Of a stretch of DNA of 47,715 nucleotides, positions 15,244-23,284 are shown one piece after another. Origin of the DNA: Caryophanales bacterium. GTDB lineage: Bacteria > Bacillota_I > Bacilli_A > RF39 > UBA660. The position numbers were made by a program, and so were the translations under genes. The notes under the pieces were generated by a model. It worked only from the letters and a program-made list of their open reading frames with translations. It ran no database searches and was not told the origin of the DNA. Where the stretch lies: NCBI GenBank assembly GCA_016282375.1, contig JAEEKI010000005.1:1-47715 (forward strand), in the 5' to 3' direction. Every line of letters starts with the position of its first letter. Within the stretch, counting starts at the first letter, position 1.

Positions 15244-16455
15244 ATGGAAAAAGAGAAAAAAACAATTGAGGTGAAGGAAAACAACGATAATAGCAAACTG
15301 TTTAAAATTATATTAATTGCTATTATTGCTCTCGTACTAGGTGTAGGAATATATACCTGGGGATCTAAGGAAGGTTTTGGTATACTATCTAAAGTTAGTA
15401 AGAGTAAAGAAAGTATTACATTAAAACATACGAATGCTGTAGGTGTGAAATCTGATGGCGTTTATATTACAGATGTATCAGACATTGTAGATGAAGTTAT
15501 GCCATCGATTGTCGCTATCACAAGTAAAACTGTTATTAATTCTGGTCAATTTGGTTTTTCCTTTTTTGGCAATGAAAACTATGTAACAGAGGGGGCTGGC
15601 TCTGGTGTTATTGTTGCTGAAAATAGTAATGAGATTTTTATTTTAACCAACTACCACGTTGTAGAAAATACTACCGAATTATCAGTTCAATTTATTGATG
15701 ACAAGAGCTATGATGCCACAGTTAAAGGTGTATCAGAACGAAAAGATATTGCTATTGTCGTAGTAGATAAAAAAAGTCTTGATAAAGATACTTTAAGTCA
15801 AATTAGAATTGCTACGATGGGAGATAGTGATGAACTAAAGGTTGGTAATGGTATTATTGCTATTGGTAATGCTTTAGGATATGGCCAATCTGTTACTACA
15901 GGTGTTGTCAGTGCCCTTAATAGAGAAGTATCTACAGATAATTATACGCAAGAAATGATTCAAATTGATGCCGCTATCAATGGAGGCAATAGTGGTGGTG
16001 CATTACTTAATAGTAAAGGTGAAGTCGTAGGAATAAACTCAGTTAAATATTCCTCTAATGGTTATTCAACAAGTGCTAGCATCGAGGGAATGGGGTTTGC
16101 TATACCAATAACTAACGTCGAAGAATTAATAGAAAAACTAATTAATGGTGAAAATGATACAGGTTCATTAACTATTGGCATCGAAGGCTATATGACTAAC
16201 TCAAGTTATATGGCTGGATACAATCTTCCTGAAGGATTTTATGTAACTGCCATTGTATCTGGTGGCAATGCTGAGAACTCTGAATTAGAAATAGGCAATA
16301 TTATTACAAAGATTGATGGCAATAAAGTTACCTCTCTTGAAGTCGTTCGAAAAGTATTAAATAAAAAAAATCAAGGTGATACCGTTACATTAACCGTTAA
16401 ATATGCAAGTCATAACGAATATAAAGAAAAAGAAATAACAATTACGTTAAATTAA
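15244..16455 (+). CDS. htrA: HtrA-type serine protease, membrane-anchored
   Basis: 403 residues from ATG 15244 (AGGAG 9 bases upstream; ATG 15235 is too close to it). A short Lys/Glu-rich cytoplasmic tail, one membrane helix (about residues 22-42), then a trypsin-like domain with His138 (LTNYHVV), Asp168 (KDIAIV) and Ser250 (GGNSGGAL), and one PDZ domain (about 310-395). This is the architecture of Gram-positive HtrA/DegP-like envelope quality-control proteases. Single gene with its own regulated promoter directly after the two-component operon. Confidence 0.95.
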   Translation: MEKEKKTIEVKENNDNSKLFKIILIAIIALVLGVGIYTWGSKEGFGILSKVSKSKESITLKHTNAVGVKSDGVYITDVSDIVDEVMPSIVAITSKTVINSGQFGFSFFGNENYVTEGAGSGVIVAENSNEIFILTNYHVVENTTELSVQFIDDKSYDATVKGVSERKDIAIVVVDKKSLDKDTLSQIRIATMGDSDELKVGNGIIAIGNALGYGQSVTTGVVSALNREVSTDNYTQEMIQIDAAINGGNSGGALLNSKGEVVGINSVKYSSNGYSTSASIEGMGFAIPITNVEELIEKLINGENDTGSLTIGIEGYMTNSSYMAGYNLPEGFYVTAIVSGGNAENSELEIGNIITKIDGNKVTSLEVVRKVLNKKNQGDTVTLTVKYASHNEYKEKEITITLN

Positions 16456-16459
16456 AAAA

Positions 16460-16492
16460 TTTCAGTTTGGTTTAAGGTTAATGATTTAGAAT
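16460..16492 (+). promoter_or_regulatory. Third tandem 11-bp repeat promoter
   Basis: TTTCAGTTTGG (16460-16470) then TTTAAGGTTAA (16471-16481), and 5 bp later TAGAAT (16487-16492). Same geometry as the promoters at 13207 and 15190. It points into an 88-nt stretch ending in a terminator, not directly into a gene. Confidence 0.55.
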
Positions 16493-16498
16493 GATTAT

Positions 16499-16586
16499 CA
16501 TAAAGGAGATGATAAATGAATATATAAACAAAAAAGGCAGAATGATTTCAAATGATTTTTCAAAGCAGGTTGCACCCTGCTTTTTT
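16499..16586 (+). ncRNA. Candidate regulated small RNA or micro-ORF transcript
   Basis: A transcript from the repeat-driven promoter would begin near 16499 and stop at the terminator at 16562-16586. It carries a strong AAGGAG (16503-16508) seven bases before ATG-AAT-ATA-TAA (16516-16527), a three-codon ORF. It could be a small regulatory RNA under the envelope-stress regulator, or a decayed gene. Confidence 0.35.
16562..16586 (+). terminator. Rho-independent terminator overlapping a promoter
   Basis: AAAGCAGG (16562-16569) pairs with CCTGCTTT (16576-16583) around TTGCAC, followed by T. The loop TTGCAC (16570-16575) also sits 16 bp before TATAAT (16592-16597), so it probably doubles as the -35 box of the next gene. 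Confidence 0.8.
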
Positions 16587-16616
16587 CGTGATATAATTAC
16601 ATGGGGAGTTGGTATT

Positions 16617-17738
16617 ATGAATAGTAGTATTGATATGAATGAAAAGAAACAAGCAATCGAAGCATATGGTAATGATCACCGCGAATCTATCATTGAAAAA
16701 TTAACTTTTTTACAAGGTGAATATACCAAATTAATTCGCCAAATTGAATTAAATATCCAGGTTTTACACCATGCTCAACCAGTCGTACAAAATGCTGCCA
16801 TAACAGTTAATAACAAACTAGTTGAAATAGAACGTTTATTTAAAAAAGTGGGTTTATCTTTATATGTTCAATATCATGAAGATGTAGATATGATAAGTAA
16901 TTCTATCGTTGGCGATGCAATTTTAGCAGATATCATTAGTAAGCTTATGGAAGCTAATGATAAATTAAAAAAGTACAGTGAACTATTATTTAAAATAGGC
17001 AATCAATTCAGTAATTATTATAATGGTATTTATAAAAATATTTTTAAAAGAATCTTTTTACTATATAATCCACTTGTTAATATTACTATAGAACTAACCA
17101 AAGAAGAACATCAACAACTAGATAGTTTTTTACAAAACTATAGCAAAGTAGAAAACGAAATATGGAATTATCATTTTGAAGATCACATAGTTGATTCCCT
17201 AGTTAATTCTATTGTATGTACACAAGAATTAAATAATCAAAAAATAACCTATAAATACACTGCAATGGATGTACCTTTACTAGTTGCAGAGTTTATTACT
17301 CCTATTTTAACGAAATTAGGTTTAGATAAATTAATTCCCCAATTACAAGAGAAATTAATTGAAAAGTATCGAGAGAATACAAATTTAGAGGGTATATCCC
17401 AAGATGAAATGTATTTGTATATTCCTGATTTTAGTCGACCAATTGAATATGTCGAAATGCCAACTATACTATATCAACAAGAAGGCACAGATAATCAACA
17501 AGAAGAAATAACTTATGATGAAATGTCTGAACGTCAATATCGTGTTGAATTAATTGAAGCCATTATCGCCGAAATGCATAGAGCTAATCTTTGCCCTGAT
17601 AACATCGAGGATATTATTCGTGAAAAATTGCATCACCAAAAAACGGAGGACTTAGAGTGCATGTTCTTTTCATTGGAGGATCAAAATAATAAAAATATAT
17701 CTGAAGATGAAACTAGAAAGCGTAAAAAACAGAAGTAG
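16617..17738 (+). CDS. Hypothetical soluble, mainly helical protein
   Basis: 373 residues from ATG 16617, which has GGGGAG eight bases upstream and its own promoter (TTGCAC/TATAAT); the longer in-frame ORF from 16491 would have to read through a terminator stem and is rejected. No signal peptide or membrane segment. Long amphipathic helices (about residues 20-75 and 125-160), an acidic low-complexity stretch (EGTDNQQEEITYDEM) near 310 and a basic C-terminal tail. I do not recognise a family. Single-gene unit closed by a terminator. Function unknown. Confidence 0.7.
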   Translation: MNSSIDMNEKKQAIEAYGNDHRESIIEKLTFLQGEYTKLIRQIELNIQVLHHAQPVVQNAAITVNNKLVEIERLFKKVGLSLYVQYHEDVDMISNSIVGDAILADIISKLMEANDKLKKYSELLFKIGNQFSNYYNGIYKNIFKRIFLLYNPLVNITIELTKEEHQQLDSFLQNYSKVENEIWNYHFEDHIVDSLVNSIVCTQELNNQKITYKYTAMDVPLLVAEFITPILTKLGLDKLIPQLQEKLIEKYRENTNLEGISQDEMYLYIPDFSRPIEYVEMPTILYQQEGTDNQQEEITYDEMSERQYRVELIEAIIAEMHRANLCPDNIEDIIREKLHHQKTEDLECMFFSLEDQNNKNISEDETRKRKKQK

Positions 17739-17750
17739 TCTGTTTTTTTT
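17724..17750 (+). terminator. Rho-independent terminator
   Basis: AAAAAACAGA (17724-17733) pairs with TCTGTTTTTT (17739-17748) around AGTAG, which overlaps the stop codon; T-run follows. Confidence 0.85.
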
Positions 17751-17793
17751 GTGAATCATAATTGTGTTATAATGATTAATATAAAGGAGTATT

Positions 17794-18339
17794 ATGAAAA
17801 AAGATTATATAGTTATTTTAATGCTTTTATACATTGTAATATTAGGAATAATTACGGGGTATAAGGATAAGGCTCGAGTTAATACTGGAATCGAACCTAA
17901 ATACACAATTAAGATTATTAATCAAGCAGGCAATAAAGTAACTTATTGGGGATTAGGCTATAAGATAATTAGATATGTTAGTGTTAGTCCCAAGGAATCT
18001 TTTTCCAGTAGTCCAGGGGTAAAATTTGGTAGTTGGTTCATGGAATATGAATTACCAGTTTACTGGGATATGAACGATTATGGTACTAAAGAGCCAAATT
18101 TTATTGCAACCATTATCGAAGTTACAGATGATACAATAATCGTAGAACCAGAAGAAGGGACGATTGAAAGAATGATGGGAAATCGTTTTAGCATGCAGAT
18201 TGTTAGACCAACATCGGGTATTATGGATTTCTATGTTCCAGGCAACAGAGTAAAAATATATTACAATGGTGTTTTGATTAGAAACTATCCTGTTCTAATC
18301 GAAGCATCAAGAATTGAATTATATGGAGGTACACAATAA
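17794..18339 (+). CDS. Membrane-anchored OB-fold-like protein (DUF3221-like)
   Basis: 181 residues. An N-terminal hydrophobic helix (about 5-22) is followed by an exported domain. Residues ~105-178 give the strand pattern FIATIIEVTDDTIIVEP ... GNRVKIYYNGVLIRNYPVLI, which recalls YobA/DUF3221 OB-fold domains. The earlier part is unassigned. AAGGAG before ATG; the stop overlaps the start of the next gene (TAATG), so the two are coupled. Function unknown. Confidence 0.55.
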   Translation: MKKDYIVILMLLYIVILGIITGYKDKARVNTGIEPKYTIKIINQAGNKVTYWGLGYKIIRYVSVSPKESFSSSPGVKFGSWFMEYELPVYWDMNDYGTKEPNFIATIIEVTDDTIIVEPEEGTIERMMGNRFSMQIVRPTSGIMDFYVPGNRVKIYYNGVLIRNYPVLIEASRIELYGGTQ

Positions 18340-18635
18340 TGGCAAGTACTAAGGACTATAAAGATTTTATAATTGCTCAATTATGTTTATTAGATAATAT
18401 AACTTGTCGGCCAATGATGGGGGAATATGTCCTTTATTATCAAGGCGTTGTTTTTGGGGGCATATATGATGATCGATTTTTGGTAAAAAGAGTGGATGGT
18501 AATAAACACTATCATATGGAGGAAGTCATTCCTTATAAGAATGCTAAACCTATGTATTTGGTAACTGATGTCGACAATATGGAACTATTAAGAGATATCG
18601 TTATAGATACTTATAATGGATTAAAAATTAAATAG
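18339..18635 (+). CDS. TfoX/Sxy N-terminal-domain protein
   Basis: 98 residues matching the stand-alone TfoX N-terminal domain: RPMMGEYVLYYQGVVFGGIYDDRFLVKR near residues 24-50 and a closing MYLVTDVDNMELLRDIV pattern. In proteobacteria TfoX controls competence, but isolated N-domains are widespread in Firmicutes without known function. Its start codon overlaps the preceding stop by one base. Confidence 0.8.
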   Translation: MASTKDYKDFIIAQLCLLDNITCRPMMGEYVLYYQGVVFGGIYDDRFLVKRVDGNKHYHMEEVIPYKNAKPMYLVTDVDNMELLRDIVIDTYNGLKIK

Positions 18636-18722
18636 TATATACATTTTACTGTGTCTAATTAGTAGTATTTGATTTTGTACATTATCATGGTATGTTACAA
18701 TAAAAATGGAGTTGATTAGGAT

Positions 18723-19898
18723 ATGAAAAAGATAATTATTCTTACATGCGGAATAGTATTAATTGTTATTGCTGCCATAATGGTTATTGCCTTTTGTTTA
18801 CCAAAGAAAGGTAATGGTATTGCTGATAAAGGTGGAGATGTTTTCGATACTAATATTGCTTCCGTTGTTACAATAGACATTAATCCAAGTATCAACATTA
18901 ATTTAAATAAAAATAATGAAGTAATAAGCGTAGTACCATTAAATGAAGATAGCAAAGTCGTTTTAGAAGGCATGGATTATGCTAATAAAAAAATTGATGA
19001 TGTTTTATCATCCATTATGGATAATTTACAAAATCACGATTATTTAAATGAGGAAAATGTTACTATTCTCATAAATATCGATTCTCAAAATAATAATTTA
19101 GTTAACATAGTGAAAGATAAAATTAATGCTGATTTAGAAGAAAAAAAGATTTCGGCTAATATAATTATGCAACAAGTACAAGAAACTGAAGAATTAAAAG
19201 AAATTGCCGAAAAGAATAATATTACCATATCTAAAGCATACTATATTCAAGAACAAATAAAAGATGATTTTAATTTGTCAATTGAAGATTTTAAAGACGT
19301 TTCTTTAAGTCAAATCGAAGAAAAGATTAACACTTATAAAGAAGAAGAGAACCAATCAAATCATCAAGAAAATAATATACCTAGTAACAGCGGTAACGCT
19401 AGTAATCATGGAAATGTTGGTGTTGGTGAAAAAAGTATGCAAGATTTATATGATGAAGGTTTTATGGAAGGACCCCAATTAAGTCAGATTTTCTGTTCTA
19501 AATATGGACTAAGTTGTGCAACTGGTTTTGGTGCTTTTGCCGTTACCGATCGAAGATGCAAATATAATTATGCTGATCAAGTGGAAGTGGTTGAAGATGG
19601 ATATATACATACTGCAATAATGTGTAATATGACTGGCGATATTTATGACTACAATAAAGAACAATTAATTGACATGTCTCAAGTAATTGGTGAAGATCGT
19701 GCATGGGAAATAGCCATTAATCATATTTTATCTACTCGAGGTTTTACAGCTGATGAAATAAATGATTATTCTAGGTATGTGTCTTTTTATTATCAAAATA
19801 CGGCTCCTAGTAATTATGTTTATTATGTTCATTTTACAACCAAAACGCAAGGTGAATATAACATAACGATGGATGCTATTTCTGGTGCGATTTTATAA
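18723..19898 (+). CDS. RsgI-like extracytoplasmic protein
   Basis: 391 residues. N-terminal membrane helix (residues 3-25), then a domain like the extracytoplasmic middle part of anti-sigma-I factors: VTIDINPSININLNKNNEVISVVPLN near residues 50-75. A Gln/Glu-rich helical linker and a low-complexity Asn/Ser/Gly segment (about 215-235) lead to a C-terminal PepSY-like region ending in YNITMDAISGAIL. The cytoplasmic sigma-binding domain of true RsgI is missing, so it is not an obvious anti-sigma factor. Four cysteines cluster between about residues 255 and 305. A shortened relative lies at 22193. Confidence 0.7.
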   Translation: MKKIIILTCGIVLIVIAAIMVIAFCLPKKGNGIADKGGDVFDTNIASVVTIDINPSININLNKNNEVISVVPLNEDSKVVLEGMDYANKKIDDVLSSIMDNLQNHDYLNEENVTILINIDSQNNNLVNIVKDKINADLEEKKISANIIMQQVQETEELKEIAEKNNITISKAYYIQEQIKDDFNLSIEDFKDVSLSQIEEKINTYKEEENQSNHQENNIPSNSGNASNHGNVGVGEKSMQDLYDEGFMEGPQLSQIFCSKYGLSCATGFGAFAVTDRRCKYNYADQVEVVEDGYIHTAIMCNMTGDIYDYNKEQLIDMSQVIGEDRAWEIAINHILSTRGFTADEINDYSRYVSFYYQNTAPSNYVYYVHFTTKTQGEYNITMDAISGAIL

Positions 19899-19907
19899 GA
19901 GGAGTTT

Positions 19908-20651
19908 ATGAACGAATATATTAATTTAGATGAAAAGAATATTGATAGTGAACATATATGTTGTGCTATTGGTGATCCTAAACATCAAGATGGTGTTGAT
20001 AAAAAGAAAGCATGGATAAAAAGTAAATTAAAAGATGGTCATGTGTTTCGTAAACTAAATGCTCGAGGAAAGATATTTATTGAATATGAACCAATTGAGA
20101 CTGCTTGGGTACCCATTAATGGTAAGAACTATGAATATATTTACTGCTTATGGGTAGCAGGTAGTTTCAAAGGAAAAGGTATTGGTAAAGAACTCTTGGA
20201 GTATGCTATTAATGATGCCAAACAAAAAAAGATGAGTGGTATTTGTACACTAGTATCTCAAAAAAAGAAACCTTTTATTGGTGAAAAGAAATTCTTTGAA
20301 CATTTTGGTTTTAAAGTAGTAGATTCTATAAATGATTATGAATTAATGGCCCTACAATTTGATGATAAACCTACGCCAAAGTTTAATGATAGTGCTCGTA
20401 AAATGACTATTGCCAATGATAATTTTACTATCTACTATACTAATGAATGCCCATATGTTGAATATGAAGTTAAAGAATTATCTGATTATGCCAAAGAAAA
20501 GAGTATTAAGTTGGATTTTATTAAAATAGATTCTTTAGAAAAGGCTAAAAATGCTCCATGTATTTTTAATAACTGGGCTAATTTTTATAAAGGTAAATTT
20601 ATCTCTAATACAATATTAAATGCAAATGCTTTAGAAAAATTATTGAAATAA
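19908..20651 (+). CDS. GNAT acetyltransferase with YoaP-like C-domain
   Basis: 247 residues. The N-terminal half is a GNAT fold; the acetyl-CoA loop is KGKGIGKELLEYA (about 88-100). The C-terminal third (from about residue 165) reads as a thioredoxin-like YoaP domain, with FTIYYTNECPYVEYEVKEL. Same two-domain layout as Bacillus YoaP. Acceptor unknown. Starts nine bases after the RsgI-like gene with GGAG in between, so probably cotranscribed. Confidence 0.8.
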   Translation: MNEYINLDEKNIDSEHICCAIGDPKHQDGVDKKKAWIKSKLKDGHVFRKLNARGKIFIEYEPIETAWVPINGKNYEYIYCLWVAGSFKGKGIGKELLEYAINDAKQKKMSGICTLVSQKKKPFIGEKKFFEHFGFKVVDSINDYELMALQFDDKPTPKFNDSARKMTIANDNFTIYYTNECPYVEYEVKELSDYAKEKSIKLDFIKIDSLEKAKNAPCIFNNWANFYKGKFISNTILNANALEKLLK

Positions 20652-20687
20652 CTACCATCTTATAATAAACTATAGGGGTGATTTTCG

Positions 20688-22127
20688 ATGAGAAAAAGCA
20701 TTAAGCGATTAATCATATTAACAGTTATTTTATTTATTGTTTCTTCAATAATTGTTTTAATTATGGGTCAAAAATACACTGTTAAGTTTAAAACTTGCGA
20801 TGATTGTCAATTAATTATTGATGAATCTGAAGGTAAAGTAGATGTCTTATCAGAAAAAACAAAAGATGGTTTTTATACTATAGTTTTAAAAAGTCAAAAA
20901 CCAGGCAAAGTTTTTCTTAATTATGGTAACGAAGAAACCGGTTCTAGTTTTTTACTATATATTCATAAAACAAGAATTATTACTGATAATACTTTTTTTG
21001 GAAAATCTACGATGTCAGAAGTTATTCCTATATCATTATCTATTATACTAATTTATATTATTTATATACTATTCAAAAGATATCAACAATGTAAAAATGA
21101 AAATTTATATCAATACAAAAATATAGCTTATTTAGGAATTATTATTTTTGTTTTAATTATAACTTTTATTACCATTATTTCTATTTTTAATTATCAAGGT
21201 TTATATGCTACAGTTAATAAAACAACTAATTCTGTTTCATTCGTATCTTTTATTCTATTTCCAATTGCTTTAATAACGTTTCCTTTAGTAACTATCAATA
21301 ATATTATTTTAGTAAAAAAGGAAGGAATGTCATTTAAAAATTTACTTGGTGTCTTTTTAGGACTGCTTCTTTGTACATCTACTTGGGTACCAGATATAGT
21401 TTATAATTTGTTGATGAAGTCACAAACAGTAGACATTTATAATTTAAATAGTATTGGACCATACTTATATAATTTTATTGAAACATTAGTATATCTTTCC
21501 ATTGCTTATTTAGAGTGTATTTTAATAGGAACAATTATTATTGCTATAAAGTCTGTTAAAAATAATGTTAGTTATGATAAAGATTATATGATAATATTGG
21601 GTTGTAAGATTCGTAAAGATGGATCACTAACTCCACTTTTAAAAGGTAGAGTGGATAAAGCAATTGAATTTCGAAATAAGCAATTAGAATTAACAAAAAA
21701 AGATTTGGTTTTTATTCCATCCGGAGGTAAAGGTGAAGACGAAGTTATTTCCGAAGCTGAGGCTATAAATAACTATTTAATACAAAATGGTATCAGTAAA
21801 AAACAAATTATTATCGAAGATAAGTCGACAAACACTTATGAGAATATTAAGAATTCTTATAGATTAATTAGTGATAAGAAAACTAATGTTGGAATTTCTA
21901 CGACTAATTATCACATATTAAGAGCAGGTTTAATTGCTACTGCTCAAGGCTATAAAGTAGAATGTATCGGTTCCAAAACTAAAGCATACTTTTGGGTTAA
22001 TGCTTTTATTAGAGAGTTTATTGGAACTTTATATTCAGAAAAAAAGAAACATTGTATTGTTTTTAGTTTAACAATTGTTTTAATAGTAATTATGATTGGT
22101 ATTACATATCTAGCAAATAATATTTAA
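20688..22127 (+). CDS. Polytopic membrane protein with YdcF/SanA (DUF218) domain
   Basis: 479 residues. An N-terminal helix, an extracytoplasmic β-rich segment (about 25-95), then five to six membrane helices up to about 295. Residues ~300-450 form a DUF218 domain: YMIILGCKIRKDGSLTPLL, PSGGKGEDEVISEAEAINNYL and KSTNTYENIKNS followed by STTNYHILRA, all typical YdcF/ElyC motifs. A final helix closes the protein. Proteins of this type act at the envelope, often linked to peptidoglycan precursors; the exact role is unknown. Confidence 0.85.
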   Translation: MRKSIKRLIILTVILFIVSSIIVLIMGQKYTVKFKTCDDCQLIIDESEGKVDVLSEKTKDGFYTIVLKSQKPGKVFLNYGNEETGSSFLLYIHKTRIITDNTFFGKSTMSEVIPISLSIILIYIIYILFKRYQQCKNENLYQYKNIAYLGIIIFVLIITFITIISIFNYQGLYATVNKTTNSVSFVSFILFPIALITFPLVTINNIILVKKEGMSFKNLLGVFLGLLLCTSTWVPDIVYNLLMKSQTVDIYNLNSIGPYLYNFIETLVYLSIAYLECILIGTIIIAIKSVKNNVSYDKDYMIILGCKIRKDGSLTPLLKGRVDKAIEFRNKQLELTKKDLVFIPSGGKGEDEVISEAEAINNYLIQNGISKKQIIIEDKSTNTYENIKNSYRLISDKKTNVGISTTNYHILRAGLIATAQGYKVECIGSKTKAYFWVNAFIREFIGTLYSEKKKHCIVFSLTIVLIVIMIGITYLANNI

Positions 22128-22164
22128 AGAATAAATTAATAAAAAGTAATTTGTTCTTTTTTTT
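22126..22164 (+). terminator. Rho-independent terminator
   Basis: AAAGAATAAATTA (22126-22138) pairs with TAATTTGTTCTTT (22147-22159) with one T-G pair, then a T-run. Confidence 0.75.
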
Positions 22165-22192
22165 ATTATGGTATAATTATCATAAGGAGTAT

Positions 22193-22453
22193 ATGAATAT
22201 GAATAAAAAAGTGTTATTAATGTCAATTATTCTGGCCATAGTTTTAGTGGTAACGATAGTTATTTTTACCTTAAAACCTCATAATAAGCCCAAAAGTAAT
22301 AATGGTAGTAACGAAGTCTTTGATAGTAAAGTTGTATCTAAATTTACGATGGATGTCAACCCTAGTTTAGAGATTTCTTTGAATAAGGATAACGTTGTTA
22401 TCGAAGTAAGACCTATAAATGGGGATAGCAAAAAATATTGTAGAAATTATTAG
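22193..22453 (+). pseudogene. Truncated RsgI-like paralogue
   Basis: 86 residues from ATG 22193 (AAGGAG upstream). A membrane helix and the FTMDVNPSLEISLNKDNVVIEVRPINGDSK segment align with residues ~45-80 of the protein at 18723; then the frame runs into a stop at an A6 run (22430s). The next frame continues as AKNIVEIIS before stopping too, so this is more than a simple frameshift: the ~300-residue remainder is gone. The promoter and ribosome site look intact, so a short membrane peptide may still be made. Confidence 0.6.
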
Positions 22454-22471
22454 TTAATAAAGGAGTAAAAA

Positions 22472-23176
22472 ATGGATAAGAAAATTGTTGTAATAAAGTG
22501 CTTTATAAGTGCATTAATTGGTTTACTAATTGGTTTTGTAATTTTTCAAAACAAAACAACTACTAGTTTAGAACCTCTTCCTGCTCCAGAAAAATCTGAA
22601 GGTTTAAGAGGTGTTTATGATATTGATAAAAATATAAATGAAAAAACGATAGACAATTATTTAGGTCGAAGTGATGTTGTTTATCGAGATGTTCGGATGC
22701 TTGAGGATACCGCTACTTGGGAAAATAAGGGTGGTGAAAGAGACTTAACAGGATTTGTTAAAGGCTTTGAAGTAATCCCTTATGCTTATTTAACTGAATT
22801 CCCTCAAGAGTATATCGATCAAAAGGCTAGTGAGAATGTATCAGGGTTGTATGAAGGAAGTACACTATTTAGACTTGATGAAGAAGGCAATTATATTGCA
22901 AATTATGAAGAATCTTTGTCTATTTTAGAATACATATTTCCTAAAGACAAAGTCATTTTCTTGATGTGCGGAGCAGGAGGTTATGCTAATTTCACAAAAC
23001 AAATGCTTGGTGCTCTAGGGTGGGATACAACCAAAATATATAATGTTGGTGGCTACTGGAATTATGAAGGTAAAAATGCTATTTCGACGAAAGTCGAAGG
23101 TTCTGACAAATGCGATTTTTCTAAAGTGCCATATCATAATATAGACTTTGATCGTTTAACACCAATAGAAGAGTAA
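22472..23176 (+). CDS. Membrane-anchored rhodanese-like protein
   Basis: 234 residues. One N-terminal helix (about 8-25), then an exported domain. The C-terminal part holds a rhodanese-type active loop CGAGGYA (in VIFLMCGAGGYANFTKQML) followed by GWDTTKIYNVGGYWNYEG, the usual rhodanese end. The catalytic Cys is kept. Rhodaneses carry sulfane sulfur; the extracytoplasmic place suggests redox or sulfur handling at the surface, but the substrate is unknown. AAAGGAG precedes the ATG, 18 bases after the truncated RsgI-like gene. Confidence 0.75.
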   Translation: MDKKIVVIKCFISALIGLLIGFVIFQNKTTTSLEPLPAPEKSEGLRGVYDIDKNINEKTIDNYLGRSDVVYRDVRMLEDTATWENKGGERDLTGFVKGFEVIPYAYLTEFPQEYIDQKASENVSGLYEGSTLFRLDEEGNYIANYEESLSILEYIFPKDKVIFLMCGAGGYANFTKQMLGALGWDTTKIYNVGGYWNYEGKNAISTKVEGSDKCDFSKVPYHNIDFDRLTPIEE

Positions 23177-23202
23177 TAACTATTTAAGTTATTACTTTTT
23201 TT
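23172..23202 (+). terminator. Rho-independent terminator
   Basis: AGTAATAACT (23172-23181) pairs with AGTTATTACT (23187-23196) around ATTTA; T-run follows. The stop codon lies in the stem. Confidence 0.8.
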
Positions 23203-23284
23203 ATGTTAAGTAATAAGAATTGTTCTTTTGTTAACCTTTATTTATTGTTATTAACTTGTTATAATAATAAATGGAGTTTGTAGT

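Noticed and set aside
16491-16616. Longer start for the hypothetical gene at 16617
   Set aside because: The extension would cross a strong terminator hairpin and has no ribosome site at a usable distance; ATG 16617 has its own promoter and GGGGAG.
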